Shown in pieces: positions 11,498-23,310 of a stretch of 64,000 nt of DNA. The notes below the pieces were generated by a model that saw only the letters and a list, made by a program, of their open reading frames with translations, did not search any database and was not told where the DNA came from. Position numbers and translations under genes: made by a program. The stretch spans positions 5,764,001-5,828,000 of the forward strand of contig CM073590.1 of NCBI GenBank assembly GCA_037074705.1, in the 5' to 3' direction. The DNA comes from Zhengitettix transpicula (lineage: Eukaryota; Arthropoda; Insecta; Orthoptera; Tetrigidae). How positions within the stretch are numbered: the stretch's first letter is position 1; each line of letters opens with the position of its first letter.

Positions 11498-13622
11498 GTA
11501 ATTACGAAGGCTACGGCTATGCCAATTCTTCTTCAGAATTTTAATTGAAACTGTAACGAAATTTAATAATTTTAATTCTGGTTTGTTATTACATTTCTCA
11601 AAATAAGAAGAAAACATGATTTTAAATGGGAATTTACGTGACAGTATTATAAAATAATTACAAAAACTAGCGTGAGACTATATAAGACAATTAATTGATT
11701 ATTTTTCTAAACAAATCTCACTGTTGAAAATATCAATCTCGTTCCTAAGACGAGACAGGCCTTGTGGGATTTGGTTTTCAGTTTCGGTGGGTATCAGTGA
11801 AGGCGTCGTGATGTCCGATTCCAAGGGTCGAAATCATGTTCAGCTTGATCTCTTGGAAAACTCATACTCCATTCGCCCTTTCTGTTTAACTTCTGACTTC
11901 ATATGGACGTTCCAAATTATCATTTCAGCCTGAAAATAATACACTTCAGACTTCAAATTTATATTCCACGCATCTTTTGTTTCAAGTACTAATCAAAACT
12001 ATTCAGCCCTCTCGCTGTCATTGCTCCATCTTCCCTTCCGCTCCCAGAAGCACACTACGGGATCCTTATTTCGACCCATTCCACCAGTCTATTCCGTCCA
12101 CTGAATAACATTGCGGAGGTGACCCCTGAGATATGGATTTTTTTCCCCAAGTGTGGAAATTCCTTTTTTTCCAAAATTCTTATGTTTCCATGTTACCGGT
12201 TTGGTGGATCCAGGCCAATAATCTATTGTCTAGGCGCGCCCGTACATAGAACGCCCGCCAAGCTGGCGGCGTATTTGTAACCACTGACATGTTTTCACGT
12301 ACTTCAACGTCTCTAACTTAAGAATTCTTATTTTTTTAACAGTTATTAATTACTAAACGTTGAACGTTACAATAAATTCTGTCCGGCTAAAATGTTTCGC
12401 GGTCAAACACTTTGGCAAGTTTTTCCTGCTGATGATGTACCTGTAATTGCTTTTAGATTGAATATATTTACACATTGAATACAAATTTCCAATAATAATT
12501 TTATGATCGGTTTTCTAATTAAATTTTACATTTCATTTTCAATTATATTTTAATAAATATTTAAGTTAATAAATTTTTAAAATAGCAGTTTAAAATAACT
12601 TAAATTACAATACTACCGTTGTCTCGTCTCTATTTATACTGTAAAAGTTTCTTATTTGAGAGCGGGATATTAAATAGTACGGTTTATTTATTTGAGATAG
12701 TATTTACGTGTCTTTTTCTTTATACATGGTAGAAAATAGAATAATCGCTATAGTGAACAAAGTAGTTACATATGTTAATGGAATCAATAGCTCATTTCGT
12801 GAAACGGTGAAAAAGTTCATATTTATTACTAGAAACGCACGTGAATATTGTTGACTTATAATAATTTTTCAGTAAAATATTTCATTCGGTATTTAAAATC
12901 ATTCATTTATTTATTTTTGTTGTCACAGATAAAACAGCAATCCTCAAATTTTAGAGTTAATAGTTTCTCAACCGTCCGAAACATTATTTAAAATAAAAAA
13001 TACGTTCAACATCAGCTCTGCTTAGAAAGTTTAAATAAAAATCTTTAACAAGTGAATTCTAATCAAAAGTTCGTGAAATGAAGTGCGTAATCAGGGTTTG
13101 CATAGCCGCGATTTGCAACCAGCTGTGCCGAAGGACCTCACATGCTCTTCAGAAATTCAATGTCCCTAAATTGCATCACAGTAACAGGATATTCGATAAT
13201 GTGTAATTGCAGCCAACATTACATCAGAGCTATGATACGCATTAATAAAATCAATATCGGTAATCTGTTACGTTCTGGAATGTCCTGTAAATTTTATTAG
13301 TTTCAATTAGCCTTTGAACGAGAGTATAATTTGATGGAGATGTGAGCTGTATCAGCCTACATGAGCCATCCCGTAACCTAAGTGGAAAAAATTGGCTGTT
13401 GGTGAACGATCTAGTATAATTAAAGGGCAATAATAGACTCGGGTGTATCGATGTGAATAATAATTCATTTAATTGTACTGAAAAGACGGGAGAGGCCATA
13501 CTAGCTAAATCTAATGCACCAGATTAGTCATTCATTACATAAATAATGATTATAATGAAGATCAAAGAAATATTTTTACACTGAAATTATTCTGATGTAA
13601 TTTTTAAAATTCCTATCTATCT
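11498..13622. other. unannotated region
   Basis: Mostly AT-rich DNA without recognisable genes. A locally GC-richer stretch at 12000-12290 includes TAGGCGCGCCCG and GCCCGCCAAGCTGGCGGCG. It has no open frame of note. The 82-codon minus-strand frame at 13251-13499 has no recognisable domain. Confidence 0.45.
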
Positions 13623-13649
13623 TTATTATTATTATTATTATTATTATTT
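13623..13649. repeat. (ATT)n microsatellite
   Basis: About nine ATT units. The 300 bp downstream (GAGCGATAGTGTGGAAATC onward) is not repeated elsewhere in the window. Confidence 0.9.
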
Positions 13650-14399
13650 ACGAGCGATAGTGTGGAAATCTTTGAAAGACGAATAGAAGGGTGCGCACTC
13701 CTCAACGGTGCCGGATTTTTATTGGATGAAACCACAAACCCTTTACTTCTCACATTTATCTAACCTGGAACTACTTGCGAAATACTTTGGGGTGGTGTAT
13801 TTTGCACTATCTTCTCCGATTTTAATATAATATTAGGCCCTCCTAAGTTAAGCCTTGGCTTCCATTACTTCCTTTGCGTAATTTTCTATACGTTTCCAGG
13901 AGACCTCTGATTTTAGAAGAAGTTTGCCCAGGTTTTGTGGAATTATATATAATGTAATACTAATTAAGGAGGCCATTAATTGTTTAAATGATAATGAATT
14001 GTTCAGCGGTACAAATTCTTAAAGGACAATAATGACGGCAAGCTTTGTTGTGAACTGCGCGCATTGTACGAAAAGTTAGTTCGTTGCAGTCTGGCGAATC
14101 TTGTGGTCGAGAGAGGGAGCGAAATTTACGAGTACGAACAGCGAGGTCCAAACTTAGTAATTCACTTAGAGACTTATATGTTAATCATTACATTTGTAAA
14201 AAGATCTGGACGGAGAGACAAGTTATATAAAAATCTGAAAAGCTGAAGCAAAAGGTTTAGCGCCCCATTTAGATACATACACGCTCCGAAATAACATTTT
14301 CCGCAAATAGGCACTGAAATGTAATACGTCCGACGGTTGACCGGAGTTGCAGATAATCGAGTTCCTGAAGGAATAATCCAAGAAATACAACCGTGTGTT

Positions 14400-14795
14400 T
14401 GTTCAAGTGTAGAATCTGTGATTAATGGCCTTTTTGTGAATTGTTTCCCCAAGCTTCGAAAACGTTAAGTCTGGTACCAGTAGGAAATTTGTAAGTACAA
14501 ACCAAAATAATTAAATTCTGTAAACGGTAATTAAGGGTATAGTCAGATTTCGTTCCGTTTCATTTCGTTTCTTTTCATTTCGTATTCAGTTCGTTTCAAT
14601 TGTTTGAATTGTTAATTCTTTAATTTATAATCTTGATTGTTCTTACTTAACAAATCCAGTAAAGACCCTGAGAAGAAGAGTTATTTAGATTTGATTGTTT
14701 GTAAAATATAAAAGTTTGTATTTTAAGTTGAACGCCACAAATTATAAAATAAAAAAATTGTTTGTAAATTTTGATTGAATTCGGCGTGCCAACCT
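14400..14795 (-). repeat. unclassified interspersed repeat R3, copy 1
   Basis: Read on the minus strand, this aligns with 46035-46470 and 59350-59800. Shared blocks, in the same order, are GCGTT/TAAATGA, CTCAGGGTCTTTACTGG, ATCTGACT...TTTAC, CTGGTACCAG and CACAGATTCTACACT. No reading frame, terminal repeat or tail is evident, so I cannot assign a class. Confidence 0.6.
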
Positions 14796-16529
14796 AGGGC
14801 AAATTATTTGTAAAAATAAAACTAAAAACACATGTTAAAATAATATTAATAAATTTTGTTAAATATTTTCCTATAATTAGCTTCCCTTTTAATCATTACA
14901 ATATATATATTGTAGAGATTACCAATGTGTAATGTAATGTTTTATTTAAATTTTTTCTTTAATTATTGGCGGCGTAACTTTGAGGCTAAAGCATTTTAAA
15001 GAATTTACAATGGCCTAAGAATGCAGAGACTGTAATGGTTGTTACGGATTATTGTCGAAAAGTGTACGCACACAGAACATTGGTGAAAAACATTCAGAGT
15101 GCGTTGGGACCTTGAGAAAAGTGGTTTTGTGGTATAACGAGGATAGCCATGGCGAGAGTATTATAAAATGAGTAGCCGATTGGCGCTTTTTGGGTACAAC
15201 ACGTAAACATTTGGTTGTGTCGAAGTAAAGTTGATAGCATTGCGCTAGTAAAGCAATTATAATTCAAGTTATTAAATTGTGATGGGAGAAATCTATTGAA
15301 AGCTACGAGATACGACGTAATTTAAAATGCACAACAGTCAACAGTGATCGCTGCCATAATAGCAAAGTGTTACGACGAAGAGTGAAAAGTTTTAAATAAC
15401 TGCTATGGCCTTTCAATAAAATATTGTTCTATTAAAATTAAAATAACCACGAGTGCACAAACAGGTACCAGACAGCTCTAAATAAAAGTTTACGTAAAAA
15501 CTTTCTTTTGTAAACCTTTATTACAAATATAAATTTACCGTCAGATTTCTCCTTTTTTTAGTTTTTAGATTTTTTTTATAAAACTTTGATTTTGTAGTTT
15601 AAATTTGTATTTTTTTATAATTTTGGTGACAATTGCAAATCACTAGATTTATTAGAGGCCCTATAAGCGGCCCTAATATCTATATTCTCATGAAAGCTGA
15701 TGCATTTATTTAAAAACATAAAATGTAAAGAATTTTACATAAATCAAAATGGTAAATTAAATAATATTTTGTTAAATTTGGTTTAATTTCAACGTAAACT
15801 TCCTTTGTTTAATTTAAATTTAATACCACATAATCTGACTCAAACGTGGTGCCTTTATTTTATTAATTTAATGGTGCATTTCACATAATCACGTCTCCAA
15901 CGTGTGGACACTTTGTTAACTTCCCAAATAATTTCCTTTTATAATTGAAAAGAACCTAATGAAATTTTACAACGTATAGGAAATAGACTGAGTTTTCTGC
16001 TTCCCAAAATTATTCTGCAGGATCCTGCGAATAATAGCTAGCGATGTCATCAACGATAGACATTATTTTAGTGAAGGTTGTTATTTATTTATTAACTCAA
16101 CTCCCAGTTATATGTTCCTTTTTTGTAGATGTTGAGTTTCAGCTTTATCGGTTAAATTCGATAATCAATGGAAACTTATCACTTATACTTGTTTAGCGAT
16201 CGTCATTCAATCACAGTTACGAACTGAGTATTCGAACACATTGATAGGTTTCAGTAGCTATCATTGAAGCGCACATCTAGACATTGTTAAATAGGGCTAC
16301 ATTTCTTTCAATGATTGCATTTTCAAATTTTTGCCTTCTCTGGTCTCTCTGATGTGACTTTACATGTAAACGGATTTGTTAATTAGCCATTGATATTAGT
16401 TATGCCATTTGATTTAAATGAGTAGCTGTTAGGTAAGTAAATATTCCATGTAATTAGATATAGAAGTAACCAGTTAACAGACTAAATAAAAACTACACAA
16501 GGTTTTTGAGTTCGTCACCTCATTTTTTG
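14796..16529. other. unannotated AT-rich region
   Basis: No reading frame of note, no RNA gene and no repeat shared with the rest of the window was seen. Confidence 0.4.
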
Positions 16530-16632
16530 GTTGTGTGGTTTTGCGTTTTGGAATCGCCTGACGAAAGCAACAAGGGTTGCAGAAGCGTTATGTGGTATTT
16601 ATTTTTTATCACTTTATTTTTGTTTTGTTTAA
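16530..16632 (+). mobile_element. MITE family M1, partial copy b
   Basis: The core CCTGACGAAAGCAACAAGG, GCAGAAGCGTTATGTGGTATTTA and TATCACTTTATTTTTG parallels copies a and f (CCTGAAGAATGTAACAAGG, CCAGATACGTTCTGTGG). Only about 100 bp is recognisable. The 16577-16783 frame that starts in it is incidental. Confidence 0.5.
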
Positions 16633-17140
16633 TCAGTTAACTATTAACAAATACATTTTATGTTTTCAAATGTTCCATATACATGGGTCTGGTACGAAAG
16701 CCAGACATATACTTGTCAGACGAACCAGTGCCCGATTATTATATTTCGACAAGGACAGTAATCGAATGGATTTGTTTTACTGAAACACAAATTACAATCA
16801 GTCCAAAAATGAGCGTTTTTCGAAAGTGTCACCTTTTACGGAATGTTGTAGCATTTCCTGACAGAAATTTTCTTAGAAAATAATTTGCCAAAATGGCATT
16901 TTCCTACGTTCTTGTTAATGTTTAATAACGACTAAGCCGTCGACATTTGTCTATCCACATGAATTACTGAATTTTTACTTCATTCGGGCGACTGATTTTT
17001 CCGTTTTCCTATGGTTGAACACGCCATTCTGATCTCCATGCGTTAATAATAATGAAGTCAAAGAAGTCTACAGCAGCAAGGGCGACGACACAGGGGTCCC
17101 GTCAACACTACATAAGTCTATTAATACGTTAATAATTTAT

Positions 17141-17360
17141 TATAAATAAACAACAGCCAATTTTAAGTCAGAAAAAATAAATTTATTTATAGAAAATTAT
17201 ATTACGTTTCGAAGTTCATTTGCGACCTCTACAGGTATGAAGCTTTAACAAAATTTTGAATAAAGGTCGCAAATTAGCAGATTTAGCGACGAAACATAGT
17301 GTATTTTTTTATATCTAAATATATTTTTGCTGACTTAAAATTGGCTGTTGTTTATTTATA
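17141..17360. mobile_element. MITE family M2 with perfect 31-bp terminal inverted repeats
   Basis: The left end TATAAATAAACAACAGCCAA (continuing to 17171) is the exact reverse complement of 17330-17360 over all 31 bp. A second, inner inverted pair is present: ATTTGCGACCT near 17218 and AGGTCGCAAAT near 17263. The whole 220 bp could fold back on itself. No coding capacity. TA dinucleotides at both outer ends could be a target duplication, but this is ambiguous because the ends themselves are TA-rich. Perfect ends imply a fairly recent insertion compared with the other elements here. No second copy is seen in the window. Confidence 0.85.
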
Positions 17361-18914
17361 TGATGTCTTAATAGTTAGAATAAATGTATCACTAATAATT
17401 TCTGTTTAATGGGATATTAAATTAATAAACTTCAAACACCTCTTCATTCCATCTCTTGATTCTTCCTGGTATGGTATAAAACGATGGCGTCTGTGTTCAA
17501 AGTACTTTGAGATTTTGAAAATAGAAAATCTAGTGAATTTTCTATTCTATGCAAATCGTAAATTTTTTCCCTTGATTATTTACTTTTCGGAGGAATGTAT
17601 TCGTCGGGAAGTCGCTTTTCAGAATCTTGTATTTCTTGCCAAAGTACTTGTTGGGAAAAATTTCGCATGTCGGGAATTTTATTTTCTGGAAAAGACGCCT
17701 GGAAAACGCACAGTACTCATAAACGTAGTTTCAATGGAGGATTTATTTTTATTGCAATTGCAAATGTTTGTTGAGATCTAAAATCTTTTTTCCAGATACT
17801 GTTAATTTCCATCTATCTCTACTTCTCCATTGCATACTTAGTGATAATTAAGGTTTTAATAAAAGTTTCATATACGTGAAATCCATTTTTAGTTTGTTTA
17901 ATTACTGATACCAATTGTTATTTGAAGGTTTTGTATTGTAGTGTAAAATACATTTATAATCCCCTGAATATAGGTAATAAAAACAAGGTTATAATTTTAT
18001 TATATCTATTCGGAAGGTTTTACATCTGATTTTTGCGATTTAATAAGTTTGATTTGATGCTGCAATCTCTGTAATTCTTGCTTCACTTATTATACTTAGG
18101 GTAATTTATGATTTCAACATTTTTCGTGTAATCCTTGGATATACAATCGGATTATTGCAGTATATACGCTGTATCCATAAAGAAGTTCATATTGTTGCTA
18201 CTTGAACGGCAAAGTATCTTTCTATTTCGCTCTGAAACTTTTAATTGATCGTAAGACTTCTTCAATCGGTTTCAGTGCCATTTTTTCTTGAATACATTTG
18301 TACTTTTTACTATTTCTATTTATGAAAAATTCATCCCAATGACTTTAATATTTTCTTCGGTGTTCATTATAGAATATTTCATATTAGGTGGGTGTAGAAA
18401 TTTGTTGGTTACTTTAAATTTAATCGATATTTTCAATGGCTACTTTTCTTGAAGCGCTATGTTTCTTAAATGTCTGTCTTTCTTTAAAATACATCATGTC
18501 ATTGAATCAGCCCAAAAATACATTCTGTATAGTGGGTCTACAAAATCAAGTGCGATTTGTTTCCATAGTCGGGATCGATATACGCCGGTCACTGAAAGTT
18601 CATCATATCAAAAAGGTTTGTGCATTACTACTTTAAGAAATGGTAACCTTGTTGTTTTGAGTTTTCGTTTTGAGAGTTCCGTTGGAATTCAACGTATGGA
18701 ATTTGTAATAATTTCTCATTCGTGATTATCCAAAAACCTCTTTCATTATATTTATTATCTTTTTCCCTTACGTTCTCTTCTATATACGTAAAAATGAATG
18801 CGTGTTTGCCAGGGTGTCCCCTATATGTTCCTAAAACTTTCATTCTGTTGCTATGAAACTTTGGTCAGTTGTGCGCACCACCGAGAAGATTTCTGTCTGC
18901 TTTTCGAAGCGTTA
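17361..18914. other. unannotated region with a weak R4-like patch
   Basis: Nothing is coding. At 17580-17720 minus-strand motifs such as TTTCCCGACA and TTTTCCCAAC resemble the R4 repeat at 27955, 28845 and 50530, but the match is weak. At 17465-17490 GGTATAAAACGATGGCG resembles a motif at both ends of the P-like element at 37.6-42.5 kb. Confidence 0.35.
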
Positions 18915-20354
18915 GGAAACTCCTAAGGGGCTTAATTTATAAACAAATTTAAACGGCCCCTTATAGCGTCAAATAAATACTTATTGGGGTCTATGAGATT
19001 AATAGTTTCTGATCATACGTTTTTAGTGTATAATTTCAACCCCTTATATCATGGGAAGTCTGCACCGGTAACGGAAGGAATGGAGAGGTGTTACATAAAA
19101 AAATTACCGAGAATGGATTCAAATAATTCTGGCAATCACTATGCTAGTTATGGTGTTGTTCAGTGTGGGGGTGGGGGAGGAAGTGGATCAAAGCCGCTAT
19201 ATAAAAGGAATTTGTAACGGTGACTTGTGAAATGAAAAATTTACGCCTGATTGAAAGTTAATAATAAAAATATAGCCAAATACAGACAAAATAAGTTTCA
19301 CAGCGTTTCTGGTGTCCTCAGGTGTTAAGAAGAGCCTAAAGCGACGCAACTACAATCGTCAGTTGACAAAACACAAAAACTTTTTTGATTATCACTTATT
19401 TTGTCTGTATTTGGCTATATTTTTGTTATTAACGAAAACTGGCGTTGAATCGGTGGTTATGGAATACACTGAGTTTAATTATAACATTTAACATATTTGT
19501 TAAGATGTAGCTCTGCCCCTAGGAGTGAAACAAATTCCCACTTTCACCACCGAAATTGGTGTCGTAACTGGGATTTTAATAGTTACTAACCTTAATTTTG
19601 TCATTTACCGTACTGGTTAAAATGTAGTTCAAACCCTAGTAGGGGTGTGTGGTAGGGGACGTTTACCATCTTTAATTTCTACCACATTTTATACACATGC
19701 TACTTACGATACAGAAGAAAACACTGAGGGATTAAGACTCACCTACCCTCCCTAGGGGTGAAGGGTGTGGCATTTTAAACCTTTCCTAAGCGGCCATCAT
19801 TGGCGTCGAATAAAACTTTTTCTGCATCACTGAACTTGATAATGTGATTATATATTTTTTAAGAGTTTAATCTCAACTTCAAAATGCAAGGGAGTGAAGC
19901 ACCCGTACGGGTTGTGGAATGAGTTTACATTAAAAAAATAATACGAGAAATACTAGGACTGGAGTCGATTCCGGGGTTATAGGAGTCGTTGAGTTTATTT
20001 AACAAAGGTGGTTAATGAAATTTTATGTTCATCGTCGTTGAAGTGGATGTAGTTGGTAAGAAGTTACCCGGAGTAGTTTTGACCCTCCTTAGTTACCGGG
20101 CGTATGGTTTATTTTCTTAGGATATCAGCTATATTTTGGTTTCTGTTTAGTTAAAGATCAGTCATCATCCTGGTTAATTTTAAATTAGGTGCCAAGGGGT
20201 TAGGTGGGGGGCGGGACGTAAATAGGTAAATGTTCCAAACAATGACTCTAAATGACTGGTTACCTGAAATATTTACCAAAAGGTTAGGGTCAAATCAGTT
20301 CATTCTCCAGGCTACTTTAACTAATTACCCGGGAAACTGCGAGCATTCAGCTAT
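18915..20354 (+). mobile_element. old Helitron-like tandem-repeat element, split by a MITE
   Basis: Units of the ~275 bp repeat are readable: TAAATACTTATTGGGG, TATAATTTCAACCCCTTAT, GGCGTTGAATCGG followed by GGTTATGG, and TGAGTTTAATTATAACATT. They are too diverged for the repeat count to be certain. The 3' end looks like TACCCGGGAAACTGC...CATTCAGCTAT at 20334-20354, a decayed form of the CAGCTAG terminus. M1 copy c (19257-19433) lies between two halves of a unit. No coding capacity. Confidence 0.6.
19257..19433 (-). mobile_element. MITE family M1, complete copy c
   Basis: This has 39-bp terminal inverted repeats matching at 38 of 39 positions: 19257-19295 against 19395-19433, with core TAGCCAAATACAGACAAAAT. 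Between them are the M1 core GCGTTTCTGGTGTCCTCAGG, AAGAGCCTAAAGCGACGCAA and GTCAGTTGACAAAAC. At 177 bp with no coding capacity, it is a classic MITE. It interrupts a Helitron-like tandem repeat, so it is younger than that element. Confidence 0.85.
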
Positions 20355-21346
20355 TTGTTTACAATATTGTATATTATTTGATATATGTGAAAAGTATATG
20401 TTCTTCGCTTCCAAGATTTTTGAAACATTCCTGTTTGTGGCTTCGGTAGCGATTGAATGTTTCTGATCGGAAATCTCGCCTTGGCATATGATTTATGTAT
20501 TTCTTTCCGTTCATGGATGTATGTACTGTTGTTCCCATGTTGTCAGAAGAACTCACTTATACTTTAGCAGTGCAGTTTATTGTGAGGAAAAATATGATTG
20601 ACACCGCCTAATGTCCCATATATCCACAGTTAAAACCAAATAATTAATAAAAAATTGTTTTTATTCACTGTACACAGTTCAACTTTTCACATGTAGATCA
20701 TTTAAAATATTTTATTTGATATGTGAATTTATTTTCGAATTTGCATTCACGAAAGCACGCAAAAAAAGTTCACTCAAGACAACTGTCGGACACGACCGTT
20801 AATATTTTTTTTTCGCTAACTGACAATACGCTTACTAGAAATTGGATGGTATATTTCATATCGTCAGACTTGTATCGACATAGAGATACCGCCTATTAAT
20901 GAACCACAATTTAATCCGTGCAAATCCATTACCTGAGCGGTAGTGGTCATTGAATCCAATGAAGTGTTTCACGTTGCACGCGATTTCCGCGTCAAAATTG
21001 TTTATGCCTTCTCTTTGTATTCTAATCACCGTAATCAGCACATTCGTAATTAGTTAACTGTCTCATTTTCAATACAATATGAAATCATTGGTAGTTACAC
21101 CGAGTTAATTGACAAAAGTGTTAATCTTTGTAGCAGTAGTAGTGTAAAGTTCCACGTCATTTATTACTCCCTGGAAAAGATTAAGCACTGCAGTTCTTGC
21201 TCATACTCCAATTGTAATTCTTCAACCCTCAATGCATGGTAATATACAACGACTTGAAGCAGTTGTTCAAAGGGATAGAAATAAGATATAAATACTTACC
21301 GTATCACATTAATATATATTCAGTTAATTTCAATCATTTTACAATC

Positions 21347-21350
<4 letters not shown>
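20355..21350. other. unannotated region
   Basis: AT-rich, with no recognisable gene or shared repeat. Frames of 60-78 codons near 20230-21041 are on both strands and unremarkable. Confidence 0.4.
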
Positions 21351-21427
<77 letters not shown>

Positions 21428-21434
21428 CTCTCTC
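21351..21434. repeat. (TC)n microsatellite
   Basis: A perfect run of 37 TC units (21351-21424) is followed by GA and a few more units. It is the longest simple repeat in the window. Its length suggests it is young and polymorphic. Confidence 0.97.
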
Positions 21435-21945
21435 TATGGGCTAGCTGGACCTAACGGTGGAGTGACATTCAGTGGCAGGATTGTTAAATTTGGTCGTGAA
21501 ATTGCATATTTACTCCACAGAGAGTTCCTTATTATTACTATTATTTCATGTCTTTACATCGCATTAGGATGCCTCCAGATCCCGACATTCATCTGTTCCG
21601 GCGATGACCATACATGCGACGCGAATTCTCTCTCGAGGTCAGGCAGCCGCGGCTTCACCTTTTGCGCGAAATATTCACCCGGCGAGTTCGGGTTACCTTC
21701 CGGATACCTCAGACACGTATATCTGGACGGGTTGGCAGGATTTTATTATCTTCTACGACTAAGACAACTTGACAAGCGATACACCTTGTCGTCCCCAGTG
21801 TCTCCTCCTCACAACCGCAACCACATCTGGCGATCTCCTGCCAAGACGCGAGGGTCCACCCGCACAGATTGTGTCGCACTGATCATGTTGTCACTTCGCA
21901 ATCGCAGCTCTAAGCCTTACCGGTCCTACAGCCCTACATAATTTT
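21435..21945. other. GC-rich block of unknown origin between (TC)n and a LINE
   Basis: About 350 bp (21570-21930) is much richer in G+C and CpG than its surroundings and holds an uninterrupted 159-codon plus-strand frame (21462-21941; for example GSRGFTFCAKYSPGEF and SPVSPPHNRNHIWRSPAKTR). The minus strand is also partly open (SWQEIARCGCGCEEETLG). I recognise no domain on either strand. It ends abruptly where the reverse transcriptase similarity begins, so it could be an unknown transposon piece or another inserted repeat. Confidence 0.35.
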
Positions 21946-23310
21946 GTGTCTCCTATTAATTACTTGCGATGTTCCTCAAGGCTCGATTCTTGGAACTTTA
22001 CTTTTCATTCTTTGTATTAATGATCTTCAAGGGTTCGTACATCCTCTTAAATCAATTCTCTACGCGGATGATACAAATGTAGTGATTGCAGATAAAAATG
22101 TTGATAATCTTGTTAGAAACGTTGACATCACTCTGGTTTAAAGTCAATGTTATCACTAAATCTAAATAAAACCAAGTTCGTCTACTTCTCAGCGGATGGT
22201 AACAACGTCTGAGGCGCCTTTTCTGGGTCTTCATATTGATAGTAATTTAAAGTGGCCTCACCATATAGATCTAATTGTTGGGAAACTCAATTCGGCTTGT
22301 TATTGTCTCAGAACCATAATGCAACATGTTGACATCAGCCTAACGAAAATAATGTACTTTGCGTATTCACTTATGTGTTATAAGCATTTAAATATTCAAG
22401 TTGCAAAATCGTGCCATTAGAATACTTTCTAATACGGATAATTAATCCAGTAGTAAACCGTTTTCCAAAAGACTGCGAATATTAATATTAATATCTAAAT
22501 ATTAACTCTGCTCTCGAAATTCTAAAGTTTGTTAAGAGAAACATGAATCTTTTTGAAGCAAATGGTGAGGCTCACGATTATGAGACTAGAAATCGCGCAG
22601 GTCTAAGGTCGGACAAGGATCGCCTTGCTCTCTCGCAGAGAAGTGTTCACCATTCAGGGATAGTTTTATGGAATAGTCTTCCTCCGGATGTTAAGAACAG
22701 TAATAAGTACAAGACTTTTTGGATTCAATGTAAAAATATTCTACTGAAAGGCGCGTTTTACTCAGTATAGGAGTTTCTTGATCGTTTCCCTAATAACTAA
22801 CTTTTTTTAAAACTGAAAAAGTGTTCTATATGTTGCTAATAATAATTATTTATTTCATAACTTGCTTAGCCTCTGTTGGTCTTTTCTGCTATTTTTTTTG
22901 TTTGTTACATGTACGGCCTGGAGTTTGCAGATTCTGTTTCGTGAAGTGACTTTTCCGTCGTTTGTTTCATCCCAGTGTGCGTGTGTCAGGTTTGGTGTTT
23001 ATTTTTGTGTGATGTGTAATTATATATTTTATGATCGTTACTTCTCTCATCATTAATTTTTAGTGGTACGTATTGAATTTTTTTATTAGTACTGTAAATA
23101 CGTATAGTAAAATAATTATTATTTTTGTTATTATTAATATATAGTTATTTACTTATGTTGGACAGGGAAATTTGTGTTCCCAAATTTTAATATTTTTATG
23201 TTAACTTCTAATTACTTCAAATTGTAGCATCCAATTATTATTGTGTAATTTTATGTAATATATTTGCTCATACGATGACTAATGGAATAAAATAAATCAA
23301 ATTTAAAAAA
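21946..23310 (+). mobile_element. LINE family L, copy 2 (5' truncated)
   Basis: RT domain 4 (CDVPQGSILGTLLFILCIND), an intact active site (ILYADDTNVVI), and FLGLHIDSNLKWP near 22225 can be read across frame breaks. A C-terminal piece follows at 22543-22770 (YETRNRAGLR, VHHSGIVLWNSLP, KGAFYSV). The 3' UTR ends GATGACTAATGGAATAAAATA at 23274-23294, matching the ends of copies 1 and 3. The YADD box is preserved here but not in copy 1. Truncation before domain 4 means it cannot be autonomous. Confidence 0.85.
22543..22770 (+). pseudogene. C-terminal fragment of LINE L ORF2, copy 2
   Basis: The frame contains HDYETRNRAGLR, SQRSVHHSGIVLWNSLP and ILLKGAFYSV, the conserved carboxyl end of this RT family. 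The homologous end at 54209-54604 on the minus strand reads HEYNTRNRATLR, KSVHYSGIKLFNCLP and LLINGAYYSVN. The conserved end motif in two independent copies marks the real carboxyl terminus of the ancestral protein. Confidence 0.8.

Noticed and set aside
21236..21454. Plus-strand frame with a serine-leucine repeat
   Set aside because: It is produced by the (TC)n tract.
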